NCBI GenBank assembly: GCA_009746045.1 | Contig: RPFO01000086.1 | Location: 399,732 to 463,731, forward strand | From: Mesostigma viride | Taxonomy: Eukaryota > Streptophyta > Mesostigmatophyceae > Mesostigmatales > Mesostigmataceae | Length of the DNA: 64,000 nucleotides | Direction: 5' to 3' | Notes under the pieces: generated by a model | What the model was told of the DNA's origin: nothing | The model's database searches: none | The model's input: only the letters and a program-made list of their open reading frames with translations | In this document: positions 54,511 to 64,000 of the stretch, piece by piece | How the letters are laid out: each line of letters opens with the position of its first letter | Numbering within the stretch: position 1 is the stretch's first letter | Program-made: the position numbers and the translations under genes

Positions 54511-55070
54511 CCGTATTACATAGGAAGGTGTAACTATGTACTCCACCCTATGTACTCCAAGAGTACATAGTCCGGAGTACATATGATCCGGGATTTCCGA
54601 ATAGGGGACTGCCGACGCGGTGAGACACGCCCGTATTACATAGGAAGGAGTGACTATGTACTCCACACTATGTACTCCAAGAGTACATAGGGTGGCACAC
54701 TATGTACTCCAAGAGTACATAGTCCGGAGTACATATGATCCGGGATTTCCGAATAGGGGACTGCCGACGCGGTGAGACACGCCCGTATTACATAGGAAGG
54801 AGTGACTATGTACTCCACACTATGTACTCCAAGAGTACATAGGGTGGCACACTATGTACTCCAAGAGTACATAGTGTGGAGTACGATCCGGGATTTCCGA
54901 ATAGGGGACTGCCGACGCGGTGAGACACGCCCGTATTACTTAGGAAGGAGTGACTATGTACTCCACACTATGTACTCCAAGAGTACATAGGGTGGCACAC
55001 TATGTACTCCAAGAGTACATAGTGTGGAGTACATATGATCCGGGATTTCCGAATAGGGGACTGCCGAACT
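54511..55070. repeat. Four-copy array of hairpin-rich 120-150-bp units
   Basis: Units begin CGTATTACATAGGAAGG (54512, 54632, 54784, 54932) and contain ACTATGTACTC-CAA-GAGTACATAGT, a perfect 11-bp inverted repeat with a 3-base loop, once or twice each. The block GATCCGGGATTTCCGAATAG ends each unit. Confidence 0.93.
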
Positions 55071-56089
55071 CGAGGCCCCCAGAGTACCAACTAGGCTGAC
55101 TATCTACTCGAGTCACGACGCAGTGAGATACGCCAAGCCGCCCGAAGCAGATCTCTGCATGCGCCACGTGTAACGAGGGTTCTGCTTGCGAATTCGAATT
55201 GCGATGAGCCGTTGCAGACGCGCCGCCTAGATGTTTGAATTTCATCAACGAGCCTTGAACGAGCTGGTAAAGTTTGCCTGCCCTTGCATCACCTTGCGCT
55301 GGCTATGCCGATTGCAGTCCAGCCGACTGATAGTGGTGAAAGAATAAGCGCCCCCCTAAACCCGCATGCTCACGATGCTTGAAGAAAAAAAAGCAAAAGG
55401 CGCACTAGGATGCATGACAAGCCCTTTTGGAGCCCCAGTTTAGCATGATTCGGTCATCCGTTTCCAGCCATCGGCAGCGCCAACTCCGATACAGCTTACT
55501 ATGGCGTAGTCGGTAGCCAGCTACACCGCTTTTCTTGCCTTTGTTACTACATGCAAACTTCAATTCGTTACATCGTGCGCCTGCGGCATATTTAAGAAAG
55601 CGGCTGCAAGCGCACCTTGCTGAGCCAGGTACACAATGTCTTCAGTCAGCGACCGCGTATGCATGCCACGTTTAGTCGCATCGAGTCGCGTAGACAATGC
55701 GTTCCGGATTAAATTGTTCACCGTTCAATTGCTCAGCGCTGCCTGAATGCAGCGCGCTTTATTTCTGATTCTGTCCTCTTTGCATGCATTGCAGTCGATT
55801 GTATGTTATTTTCACGTTGTCCATCTTTCCACTCGCTTTCATTGTTTACCAGATACAAAAGTCTCCCACGAGGTAGGCGACACTTCAATCTCGCTTATTT
55901 TACACCTGGCACACCTGGGCTTCTCTGTATGTGCCGATGCCCATCGTAAGTTGTTGAACGTTTTTTGCCCTCCATGGTTGCCAATTTTACTAGGAGTTCT
56001 TAGGAGCTTTCTCTCCATTGACTTCTCTGTCTCTTTTGCTTTGGCCATGCCATGTTAGTGTAATGTCTTCCTTGCTGCCATGCTAGCGG
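55071..56089. other. Unassigned part of the CACTA element
   Basis: No supported gene or repeat. Confidence 0.4.
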
Positions 56090-57865
56090 GCCCACGTGCT
56101 TGTTCCTTGTCAAAGTAGGGAGGCTCGCGGGGTGGGTGGCTGGTCATGCGTGTACCTTATCAAGGGAGGGGCCCACGTAGGGTAGGTGGGTGGGCATGCG
56201 TGTACCTTGTCAAGGGAGGGATTCACGTATGGTAGGTGGGTGCACGAGCTTGGTCCTTGTCAAGAGGCACATACGTAGGGTAGGTGAGTGCACGTGCTTG
56301 TTACTGGTCAGGGGAGGCATGGATGTGGGGTAGGCATGTGCACGTGCTTATTCCTTGTCAAGGGAGGGACGCACGTAGTGTAGGTGAGTTCATGTGCTTG
56401 TTCCTTGTCAAAGGAGGGGTGCACATAGGGTGGGTGGGTGCACGTGCTCGTTCCTTGTCAAGGGAGGCATGCATGTGGGGTAGGCATGTGCACGTGCTTG
56501 TTTCATGTCAAGGGAGGGATGCAGGTAGGGTAGGTGGGTGGGCTTGCTTGTTCCTTGTCAAGGGAGGGATGCACGTACGGTAGATGAGTGCACATGCTTG
56601 TTCCTTGTCAAAGGAGGGGGGCATGTGGAGTAGGAATGTGCACATGGTTGTTCCATGTCAAGGGAGGGATGCAGGTAGGGTAGGTGGGTGGGCATGCTTG
56701 TACCTTATCAAGGGAGGGGCGGACATAGGGTTGGTGGGTGCACGTGCTTGTTCGATGTCAAAGGAGGGACGCATGTGGGGTAGGCATGTGCACATGCTTG
56801 TTCCATGTCACAGGAGGGATGCACGTAGGGTAGGTGGGTGCACGTGCTTGTTACTGGTCAGGGGAGGTATGGATGTGGGGTAGGCATGTGCACGTGCCTA
56901 TTCCTTGTCAAGGGAGGGACGCGCGTAGTGTAGGTGAGTTCATGTGCTTGTTCCTTGTCAAAGGAGGGGTGCACACAGGGTGGGTGGGTGCACGTGCCCG
57001 TTCGATTCTTGTCAAGGGAGGCATGCATGTGGGGTGGGGCATGTGCACGTGCTTGTTCCTTGTCAAGGGAGGGACGCACGTAGTGTAGGTGAGTTCATGT
57101 GCTTGTTCCTTGTCAAAGGAGGGGTGCACATAGGGTGGGTGGGTGCACGTGCTCGTTCCTTGTCAAGGGAGGCATGCATGTGGGGTAGGCATGTGCACGT
57201 GCTTGTTTCATGTCAAGGGAGGGATGCAGGTAGGGTAGGTGGGTGGGCTTGCTTGTTCCTTGTCAAGGGAGGGATGCACGTGCGGTAGATGAGTGCACAT
57301 GCTTGTTCCTTGTCAAAGGAGGGGGGCACTTAGGGTAGGTGGGTGCACGTGCTTGTTGCTTGTCAAGAGGCACGTACATAGGGTTGGTGGGTGCACGTGC
57401 TTGTTCCATGTCACAGGAGGGATGCACGTAGGGTAGGTGGGTGCACGTGCTTGTTACTGGTCAGGGGAGGCATGGATGTGGGGTAGGCATGTGCACGTGC
57501 CTATTCCTTGTCAAGGGAGGGACGCGTATAGTGTAGGTGAGTTCATGTGCTTGTTCCTTGTCAAAGGAGGGGTGCACACAGGGTGGGTGGGTGCACGTGC
57601 TCGTTCGATTCTTGTCAAGGGAGGCATGCATGTGGGGTAGGCATGTACACGTGCTTGTTCCTTGTCAAAGGAGGGGTGCACATAGGGTAGGTGGGTGCAC
57701 GTGCCCGTTCGATTCTTGTCAAGGGAGGCATGCATGTGGGGTAGGGCATGTGCACGTGCTTGTTCCTTGTCAAGGGAGGGACACAACAGGGTATGTGGGT
57801 GGTTTTGCTGGTTCCTTGCCATGGGAGGGACGTAATAGGGTAGGTGAGTGCACGCATCATTTTTT
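56090..57865. repeat. 1.8-kb minisatellite with CACGTG boxes, ~58-bp unit
   Basis: About thirty units of the form GTGGGTGCACGTGCTTGTTC CTTGTCAAGGGAGGGATGCA CGTAGGGTAG, with larger duplicated blocks (for example 56270-56560 against 56840-57290). Nearly every unit carries TGCACGTGC. The 73-117-codon frames on both strands are artefacts. Confidence 0.97.
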
Positions 57866-58560
57866 TCCTTATTCTCAGCCCATCAACTAGAACTTTCAGC
57901 TGCCAGTCCTCACTAGTCTACGACCGTAACTGCATTCGGGTTCATGTTAAATACGTTGCGTTTTTCTTGGACGGCATGGAAGATGCTGTCATTTTCAAGA
58001 GAGGGATGCACGTACGTATTGGTGGTGGTGCACGCATCGTCCTTTTTCTTACTAGTTGCCTGTGTACTAGAAATTTCAACTGCCATTCCTCGCTACCGTA
58101 TGGCCGTAACTGCATTCGGGGCATTTTGCGTTTTCTATGAGTGCGTGACAGTTGCTGTCTTACTTGGACAAAGGCGGAATGAACTGCAGGCAATCCGGAA
58201 TGATTAAGACGGGAAGTTGGTCAACTCGCACCAAAAGCGGAGCCGCCATATGGACGGCGGTACCTTTCAAATCAACATGGGCGATTACCCCTGGCCGAGC
58301 GGACTTGAGGGTGACAACAGCTTCAAGACGCCACCCTCATCGGCCAAGGTTCTACTGCCGTAACGGCTTAATTTATTACCTAAGATGTTCCGTGAACTTC
58401 ATGTGCGTCATCTCCACGATTTCATCATGAAGCCCACGTTGACAACATCGGATGGAAGTGATTCGTGCAATTGATTATTAATGACTTCTTAAACATTTTA
58501 ATGAAATGCCTAATTCAAAAATGCATCTTGAAAAGCACCATATCATGCAAGCCACTCACC
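57866..58560. other. Unassigned region with a ~150-bp duplication
   Basis: CTACGACCGTAACTGCATTC (57918) and a diverged copy (58097) begin related stretches. No gene was recognised. Confidence 0.45.
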
Positions 58561-59105
58561 ATAGCCGGGGTCAAAGCATTTTAGAATTCGGGGCCATAAC
58601 CCGGACAGGCTGCGTTGTAGGCATGGGTTACTACTATTACTGGGGCATAACCGGCCCCGTAACCACCGCAGTAGCCAGGGTCAACTACTGGGCCGTAACT
58701 ACTGCAGGTTACGGGACGGTTGACGGACCCGTAACCAGGCCAGTAGCCAGGCCCGGTTATCAGAACTGGTCCCGTAACCATGCCGGTAACCCATCCCGGT
58801 TCTCAGAACTGGTCCCGTAACCATGCCAGTTTACCGCCCGGTAACTTCTACTTGGGCCGTAACCATGACCGTAACCCAGATAGGTTACGGGCATGGTTAC
58901 GGCTCCGGTAAAAGTTACCGCCCAGTAAACGTTCCGGTAACTATTACCGCCCGGTAACCATTACCGGCCGGTATTTAGTCTGTCGCGTTTAAGGTTACCG
59001 GCCGGTAACCTGGCCGGTAACCTTAAACGTACATGGTTACTGGCCAGTAACCGCCCCGGTAACCTCAACCGGGGCGTTTACGCCCCGTAAAATTAACTCC
59101 TAGTG
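58561..59105 (-). repeat. Right TIR and GGTAAC subterminal repeats of the CACTA element
   Basis: More than twenty GGTAAC/GTTACC motifs in both orientations ending in CTCCTAGTG; mirrors 48056-48380. Confidence 0.92.
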
Positions 59106-59205
59106 ATCCATCCATCCATCCATCCATCCATCCATCGGGGTTAATGCTCCGTGACTCCCCAACGGGAGCACGAGTCTAATTAATTAATTAATTAATTAAT
59201 TAATC
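59106..59205 (+). other. LINE B: rest of the ATCC tract and true 3' end
   Basis: Seven to eight ATCC units, then GGGGTTAATGCTCCGTGACT and a TTAATTAATT tail, the same order as at 61258-61330. Confidence 0.85.
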
Positions 59206-59990
59206 CATGGGGAGTCCCATTATAGGCAGGGCGTGGCTAAACTCTGAAGGCATCATCCATGGAGGGCCACTGGGCCAGTATGGGCGCACATGCGCGTAGG
59301 CCACGTGCTAGGCTATGTAAGACTTACTAATCTACACTACTGCGCTATATTCCCTAGACTGGGGTTACTGGAGTGGCAGGGGGTGCCTGCCAGGGCTTGT
59401 GGTCGATGTGGATGACGTCCCCCCTCCAGTATCTTGGTAACTCCCCCCCTGGCGCTCTGCCGGAGCTGGAGGTAGGTCGGCCATGGAGTCGCGGTTGTTG
59501 CTGGGCCAGGGTCAAGTCATCGTCCAGTGTGAAGCGAGTCCTCGAGAGCTTCTTGCGGCATTTAAGGAACGACAGCTTATCCGCCAGGTGTCAGAGGAGC
59601 ACGGGAGCCGGGACAGCCTTACCCCACGCGCGGGGAAGGCAGGCAGCCGACATCCGCATGCAGCTCACCAGTGAGTTGCATGGGGGCAATAAAGTCGCGC
59701 TTAAATGCCATGAGAAGAGTCGCCGAGGTCTCACTCATCTGCCGGCTGGTCGAAGTGCTTGACGATGACATTGTGGCTGCGCTGGGTGCGGTCGGCCTCC
59801 CCATGGAGGTCGAGGGCTTGTTGCTTGAGCTGTGCCGCGATGGTGGAGGTAGTGGCTCCAGGTGGTGTGGTGCTTGAGCAGGTCCGCCCAGGTCTGGGTG
59901 GGAGGAGCATCGCTGGCCGGGCCAGCAGATGCCGGCTGGGCAGCGATGTCCTTCACCGCCTGGGCGGTGATCAATGCCTGCGGTGTTTTG
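59206..59990 (-). pseudogene. Minus-strand LINE fragment: ORF1 C-terminus and 3' region
   Basis: Read on the minus strand, ITAQAVKDIAAQPASAGPAS and TQTWADLLKHHTT match the LINE A ORF1 (AVKDIAAKPAPAGLAG, TTWADMLKQHTT), followed by decayed RRM-like sequence, the 3' region shared with 51945, and a TTAA tail abutting that of LINE B. The frame is broken several times. Confidence 0.75.
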
Positions 59991-60007
59991 TAGGTAGGTG
60001 TACATGC

Positions 60008-60123
60008 AGGTCTAAACTTTTGTCTAAACTTTTGTGTAATTATTTTTCTAATGAGATTAGCATAGTACTCCGTGGCATGCCTTTGCGCATGACACGCAAG
60101 TACTTACTTACTTACTTACATGC
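60008..60123 (+). mobile_element. SINE-like 2 insertion with 16-bp target duplication
   Basis: A 116-bp insert ending in a (CTTA)4 tail, flanked by identical AGGTAGGTGTACATGC at 59992-60007 and 60124-60139. Same family as 10738-10962. Confidence 0.9.
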
Positions 60124-60139
60124 AGGTAGGTGTACATGC

Positions 60140-61125
60140 CGATGGTCTTCAGCAACAGTATTTCACAGCGCGGCGGTCGGACTTCTCATATAATAACTTA
60201 GATCTCTTGTCCGTGAGTCGTTCAGATTATGCAACTGGGGCAGGCATACAGACTATAAAAATTTTGCATAGTACGGGACGTTAACCTACAAATGATCAAC
60301 TTGCATGCGCTCCTAGTAGCTTCATAACGATCAGTGCATTGATGAAAGGTGCAATGGAGGGTCATTTTACCCTTCTGAATGAGACAACTTGTGATGGTGG
60401 TGTGAACTTAGAAGGGCAGTGATAAGTTCTGGGAATTGCAACTCCACAGAGAAACAAGCACTTTTTAAACACAAGTAGTGTAACATGTTGTGCATGCCAA
60501 ATACTTCTTGTCATAAAGTCATTCATTCTCAATCAATATTGTCAATGTCAACTATTTGATGGCCCCAGATATCAAGCTATGTATGACTACTACTATTTGG
60601 AAACGCAGCCGTGGCACAAATTTAGCTAACACTCTTTCGTACCGCTTTCGGCTTCAGCCACTCAGCGGCGCGACGTACAGTCCGCTTGACGAATGAGCTG
60701 CGCGTTATTTCATCGCGACCAATCACCAAAATGCCACACCACGGTGTTCATATTATCAGGGTTTTCCTACGCTATATCTGGACAGGTGAGCCATTTGGCA
60801 GAGGTCCGTACGAGCAGATTGCAGCGGGAGCCCAACTCTGCGATGTCCTAGTGTGTTCGTGAGCTGCAGATATCAAGGAGACATCCAGATATAACCGTCG
60901 CAAACTTTTGTGCACTGTTGCTCAAAGTTTTGTCTTACGAACCAATTACAAACAGCTGCTCACACGTGGATTTTCGTCTGGTCCACTGCCTGTAAGTGGG
61001 CTTGCTGCTCCCGCAGGCGCACATGCAGCTCACCTAAGAGCTAACTCTGCGATGTCCATCTGGATGCGCTCCACACTACAGCGCGCCGGCGAGGCATGCA
61101 CAGACCGTGAAGTTGGCAGGTATCC
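60140..61125. other. Unassigned spacer
   Basis: No supported feature. Confidence 0.4.
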
Positions 61126-61137
61126 TTAATTACTATA

Positions 61138-61325
61138 TTACCCGTGGGAGGCACGCCAGTGCTGTATAGATAGATGTTGTAGTTAGTAATGCTGTTAGAT
61201 AGATGTCGTAGGTAGCTGATGTAGATAGCTTAGACCGGTAGGACTGTCTGCACCCACCCATCCATCCATCGGGGTTAATGCTCCGTGACTCCCCAACGAG
61301 AGCACGAGTCTAATTAATTAATTAA
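61138..61325 (+). mobile_element. 5'-truncated copy of LINE B family
   Basis: Begins GTGGGAGGCACGCCAG (the end of ORF2), continues through the 3' untranslated segment, three ATCC units, GGGGTTAATGCTCCGTGACT and the TTAA tail. It is flanked by TTAATTACTATA at 61126-61137 and 61326-61337, part of which may be tail. It shows the uninterrupted 3' structure of the family. Confidence 0.88.
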
Positions 61326-61337
61326 TTAATTACTATA

Positions 61338-61801
61338 CGTGTCAGTTTAATTGATTGATTAATTAAATAATACGTGTCAGTTGATAATATATGCCAATCT
61401 CACGGCAATCAGAGTTGTTTTAAATATCGGACGCGTGTACATAGCTAGTTAATCTTAAAGGTTATGACGTCGAATCGCGCATGCTCGGAGATCATGCCGT
61501 GATTTTTGCTATTTTCCTGTCTGCTCCTCCACCTATAGCCAAACTTCCAGCCCCTAAAGCTAGTGCGCACTCCTTGGCGGGGCTAGCGCCACCCGGCACT
61601 CGGTGGGGGTATGTGGTGTCACGCATCTCCCTAGCTGGGGCTCCTTGGCCGGGGACCGGCCACAAAAAAGTACAAGCTCTAATGTTGGGGGCGAAGCCCG
61701 CAAAACTTGACAGGACAAAGGTCATATGCAAAAAGCTGTCACACGTGTACACACTAGCACACGTGAACACACCATGTCCTTAATTCATGTTGCCTTGGTC
61801 A
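61338..61801. other. 3' flank of the host gene
   Basis: No separate feature recognised. Confidence 0.4.
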
Positions 61802-61974
61802 TCAAGAGTGAATTACTGAGGAGATTAGGGAGCACACGTACGCCTCTCCAAAATACTCCACCAAGTGGGCAACAAATGCATTGTTGGAAATGTAATGCAT
61901 TTGGTACAATCTTTGAGCAGCCTCCACCTTGTCCTGCTCCATGGGTGAAACAGGGACAGCGTCTTGTGCCAACT
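61802..61974 (-). CDS. Host gene C, last exon
   Basis: Follows an acceptor TTAACTTGTGCACAG. Its first two bases complete a Glu codon with the last base of the previous exon. It encodes LAQDAVPVSPMEQDKVEAAQ and HYISNNAFVAHLVEYFGEAY and ends in a stop at 61802-61804. The sequence reads like an ordinary conserved helical protein, but I do not recognise the family. Confidence 0.7.
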
Positions 61975-62924
61975 CTGTGCACAAGTTAAAAATAATTCAA
62001 AGCAAGACAGGTCGAATGAATGCCATACTTCATAAGCAAGTTGAAACATGAACCGTAGCTGGACATCTTCGTATGGCCAAGCCACTATTAGGAACAAATT
62101 TGCCGCATGCAGGGGTGCCATTCCAACAATCTAAAATGGCAAGTGTAATATGCCAGCATATTGTAAGTATTAGAAAGTAGCCAACACAACCGTTTTCACT
62201 TAGTTTTGCAAATTCACTGCCCCCCTCAAGCATACGACAGTTGACATGCGAAGGAAATCCCAAGCGCAGCCACAATTCAATGACAATAACAATCACCAAA
62301 AATTGGCATAGCGACAAAGACGTAGATAGTTGTTTTCTGCATAGGATGAACTATGGAAACCAATGTTGCCAAAAACGTCATCAAATAATTGTTTGGAATG
62401 TTCAAGGATTGTTTTGGTACAACCAAATTAGCTTGGAACGCGAGCTTTGGTTGAATAACCTGTCAGCTTTTTTAGAGTGCCCCCATCTGCTACTACACAG
62501 ATTTCAGACACGATTACCAACTTCAACTGCAAGAAATAAAAAAAGGCGAACAAATTATGTTAACACGCACGATCAGCTAGGAACACGACAACTCCGTAAG
62601 TAGTGAGAACAAAAGACTAAGAAGTTACGAGAAAGCATCTCCTTCTAGCTCATAAAGAACACACTGCGGATTACGATTTTGCTTGCTTCCTATCTATAAC
62701 TCCCTTATTCTGATATTTTGGGGACATAATACACGTTAGGACACAAATTCCCCACCCACAAGTACACCACAAGTAGCAAGCATGTGTGTTCTCAACTGTC
62801 CATGCACGGCATTCTACATGTCACCCCGTCAATTCTAAGGCGGTATCCAAAACGCAGAACCGCCCCCTCACTATATACTGATGTGGCATGGACATGCCAA
62901 TAACATTTCCAGGCCGGCATGTAC

Positions 62925-63193
62925 CTAAATATAATTCGATGGCTTGACGTAGTGCAGACACGGCACGGTGCTTCAGCCGCGGTTCCATCTGCGCAAGGCC
63001 ATCAGAAGTGGGCTGGCTCCCGGGATCTCTCGCTGCACTCCCTTCAGGCTCCATGCATTTGGCCTGCTTGCGCGTGCGTGCTGAGTTGGCCTCCTTGGCG
63101 TGTCGTGCGGACGACATGAACAGCATCCCTTGGGACGCAAACCGCTGCGCCTCGAAGAAGTCGTGAGGAAATGCCGTGCAGATGTCGCGGTAC
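62925..63193 (-). CDS. Host gene C, middle exon
   Basis: Acceptor CTGCTTAACAG precedes it and donor GTACAT follows. It encodes YRDICTAFPHDFFEAQRFAS and ARHAKEANSARTRKQAK, then a Ser/Pro-rich linker and LKHRAVSALRQAIELYL. Phase 2 joining to the upstream exon and phase 1 to the downstream exon are both consistent. The next intron is 950 bp. Confidence 0.75.
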
Positions 63194-63899
63194 CTGTTAA
63201 GCAGCCACCAGAAGAGTGCCCATCATGTGCAAGCAGAAGAGTGTAAAGTTCTGCTTGAGGTTGAAACTCACTGGACTGGCCCAGAATTTGAAAGCAATGC
63301 AGTGCAGTGACACCACACTGCTTGCGGAATGTGGCCACTATGAGCGCAATAGCATAACACTACAGAACCACCTATTCCAATTCTCTCCACCATCCAACCG
63401 TCCGCACATTGCTTTCTCAGTGACCCGGGTCTGGGGGGCATCGCATGCAGGTCATGAGCCCATAACAATCGTGAGAGGCTGCAACGTCCATGCTTCACCA
63501 GCACTTTTTGGAACATCCCGTGTGCAGCAGGCGCCTCAGGTACACATGCAGGCACGGATCCCACCGGCCTGTGCGTGCCAAGCGGGAGAGCCAGACTCGA
63601 GCATGGTCTGTGCGAGAGCCCGTGGGTTACGCGGTGCCACTGTACTACGCATACCCAGTCCCATGCAGAACATGGGGCCTGGATACCCAGAGTTAAAAGC
63701 AGTCCCTCACCCTGCCTCCTGGCCCCCCTTCCCCTTTCCCCCCCAGCCCCCACCCCAAGCTTTCAAGCCTACACTCAAGTCTCACGCGGCGCGCACCTCC
63801 CCATGCCAACTCAAAGATGACCCCGGCACGTGCCCCTGCCCACCCACGCCATCCTCTCCATTAACACAGCACATTAAGGGTGCAGATGACAGCACTCAC

Positions 63900-64000
63900 T
63901 GATAGCGCAGCTCCGCCAGCGGTGCCACGTATCGGCCGGTGTACTCATAGTTCTCAAACATGGGCACAAAGTCTAAGGAACAGAGCCACTTGTCCTCCCG
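63900..64000 (-). CDS. Host gene C, exon continuing beyond the window
   Basis: Encodes REDKWLCSLDFVPMFENYEY TGRYVAPLAELRYQ; the final Gln codon is split by the intron (donor GTGAGT at 63899-63894). The 706-bp intron has no other recognised content. The exon runs off the window edge, so the gene start is outside. Three exons with matching phases make this the best-supported host protein gene here; the product is unknown. Confidence 0.75.

Larger units (their letters stand above)
48056..59105. mobile_element. 11,050-bp CACTA (EnSpm) transposon inserted in the LINE B microsatellite
   Basis: The ends are CACTAGGAGTTAATTT (48056-48071) and its reverse complement (59090-59105). A 2-bp AT duplication (48054-48055, 59106-59107) is consistent with the flanks: removal leaves an unbroken ATCC register. 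Subterminal regions of about 300-500 bp at each side are crowded with GGTAAC/GTTACC motifs, as expected for CACTA elements. No transposase was recognised; the cargo is microsatellites, minisatellites and LINE fragments, so it is probably non-autonomous. Confidence 0.92.

Noticed and set aside
56284-57890. Several 70-117 codon frames with CLFLVKGG / CQGRDA repeats.
   Set aside because: They follow the minisatellite period and occur on both strands; no sign of coding selection.
62470-62526. A further host exon (LKLVIVSEICVVADGG) after a good acceptor at 62527.
   Set aside because: Joining it to the preceding exon in the required phase gives an early stop, whereas direct joining of 62925 to 61974 is open to the end.

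Overview
The window looks like a repeat-dense piece of a nuclear genome from a unicellular eukaryote, most likely a green alga; this is an inference, not proven. The evidence is GT-AG introns, type II eukaryotic tRNA-Leu genes with Pol III T-stretches, Copia-like and DIRS-like retrotransposons, LINEs, cut-and-paste DNA transposons with terminal inverted repeats (TIRs), and very many micro- and minisatellites. Almost nothing is ordinary host sequence. The only clear host genes are a tRNA-Leu(CAG) cluster (15325-17562) and one spliced protein gene that enters from the right edge on the minus strand (61802-64000).

Layout: 1-4023 is the 3' half of a Copia-like element with a candidate 3' LTR. 4230-4996 is a decayed relative of the C-terminus of the large gene at 28968-34136. 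5250-5825 is a minisatellite. 5940-9158 (minus) is a DIRS-like gag/RT/RNase H element. 10180-11368 holds minisatellites and nested short retro-insertions. 15325-17749 holds six tRNA-Leu genes and one pseudogene. 18045-22110 is LINE A, split by a TTAA-type DNA element.

From 22615 to 59205 lies one nested structure. A single old LINE (LINE B) has been opened three times: by a 0.64 kb TTAA element (24427-25068), by an 18,068-bp DNA transposon (27771-45838), and by an 11,050-bp CACTA element (48056-59105) that landed in the LINE's own ATCC microsatellite. Removing each insert with one target-duplication copy rejoins the LINE: ORF2 continues in frame across the 18-kb insert, and the ATCC repeat continues in register across the CACTA insert. 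Without its microsatellite LINE B would be about 5.4 kb.

The 18-kb element is the most interesting object. It has 29-bp perfect TIRs, a 3-bp target duplication (TAT), and two divergent genes around a repeat-rich shared upstream region. Gene A encodes 1722 aa with an RNase H-fold, DUF7869-like transposase candidate (GHTH...DPDQKFG) and an intact reading frame through a 1.7-kb GC-rich minisatellite. Gene B encodes a PHD-like zinc-finger protein with a glutamine-rich tail. Gene B is itself broken by a 6,803-bp CAC...GTG element (37473-44275) inserted with a 2-bp duplication inside one unit of its glutamine-coding repeat; removal restores exactly one repeat unit and the frame. The insertion order is therefore LINE B, then the 18-kb element, then the CAC element inside it, with the CACTA element a separate later insertion into LINE B.
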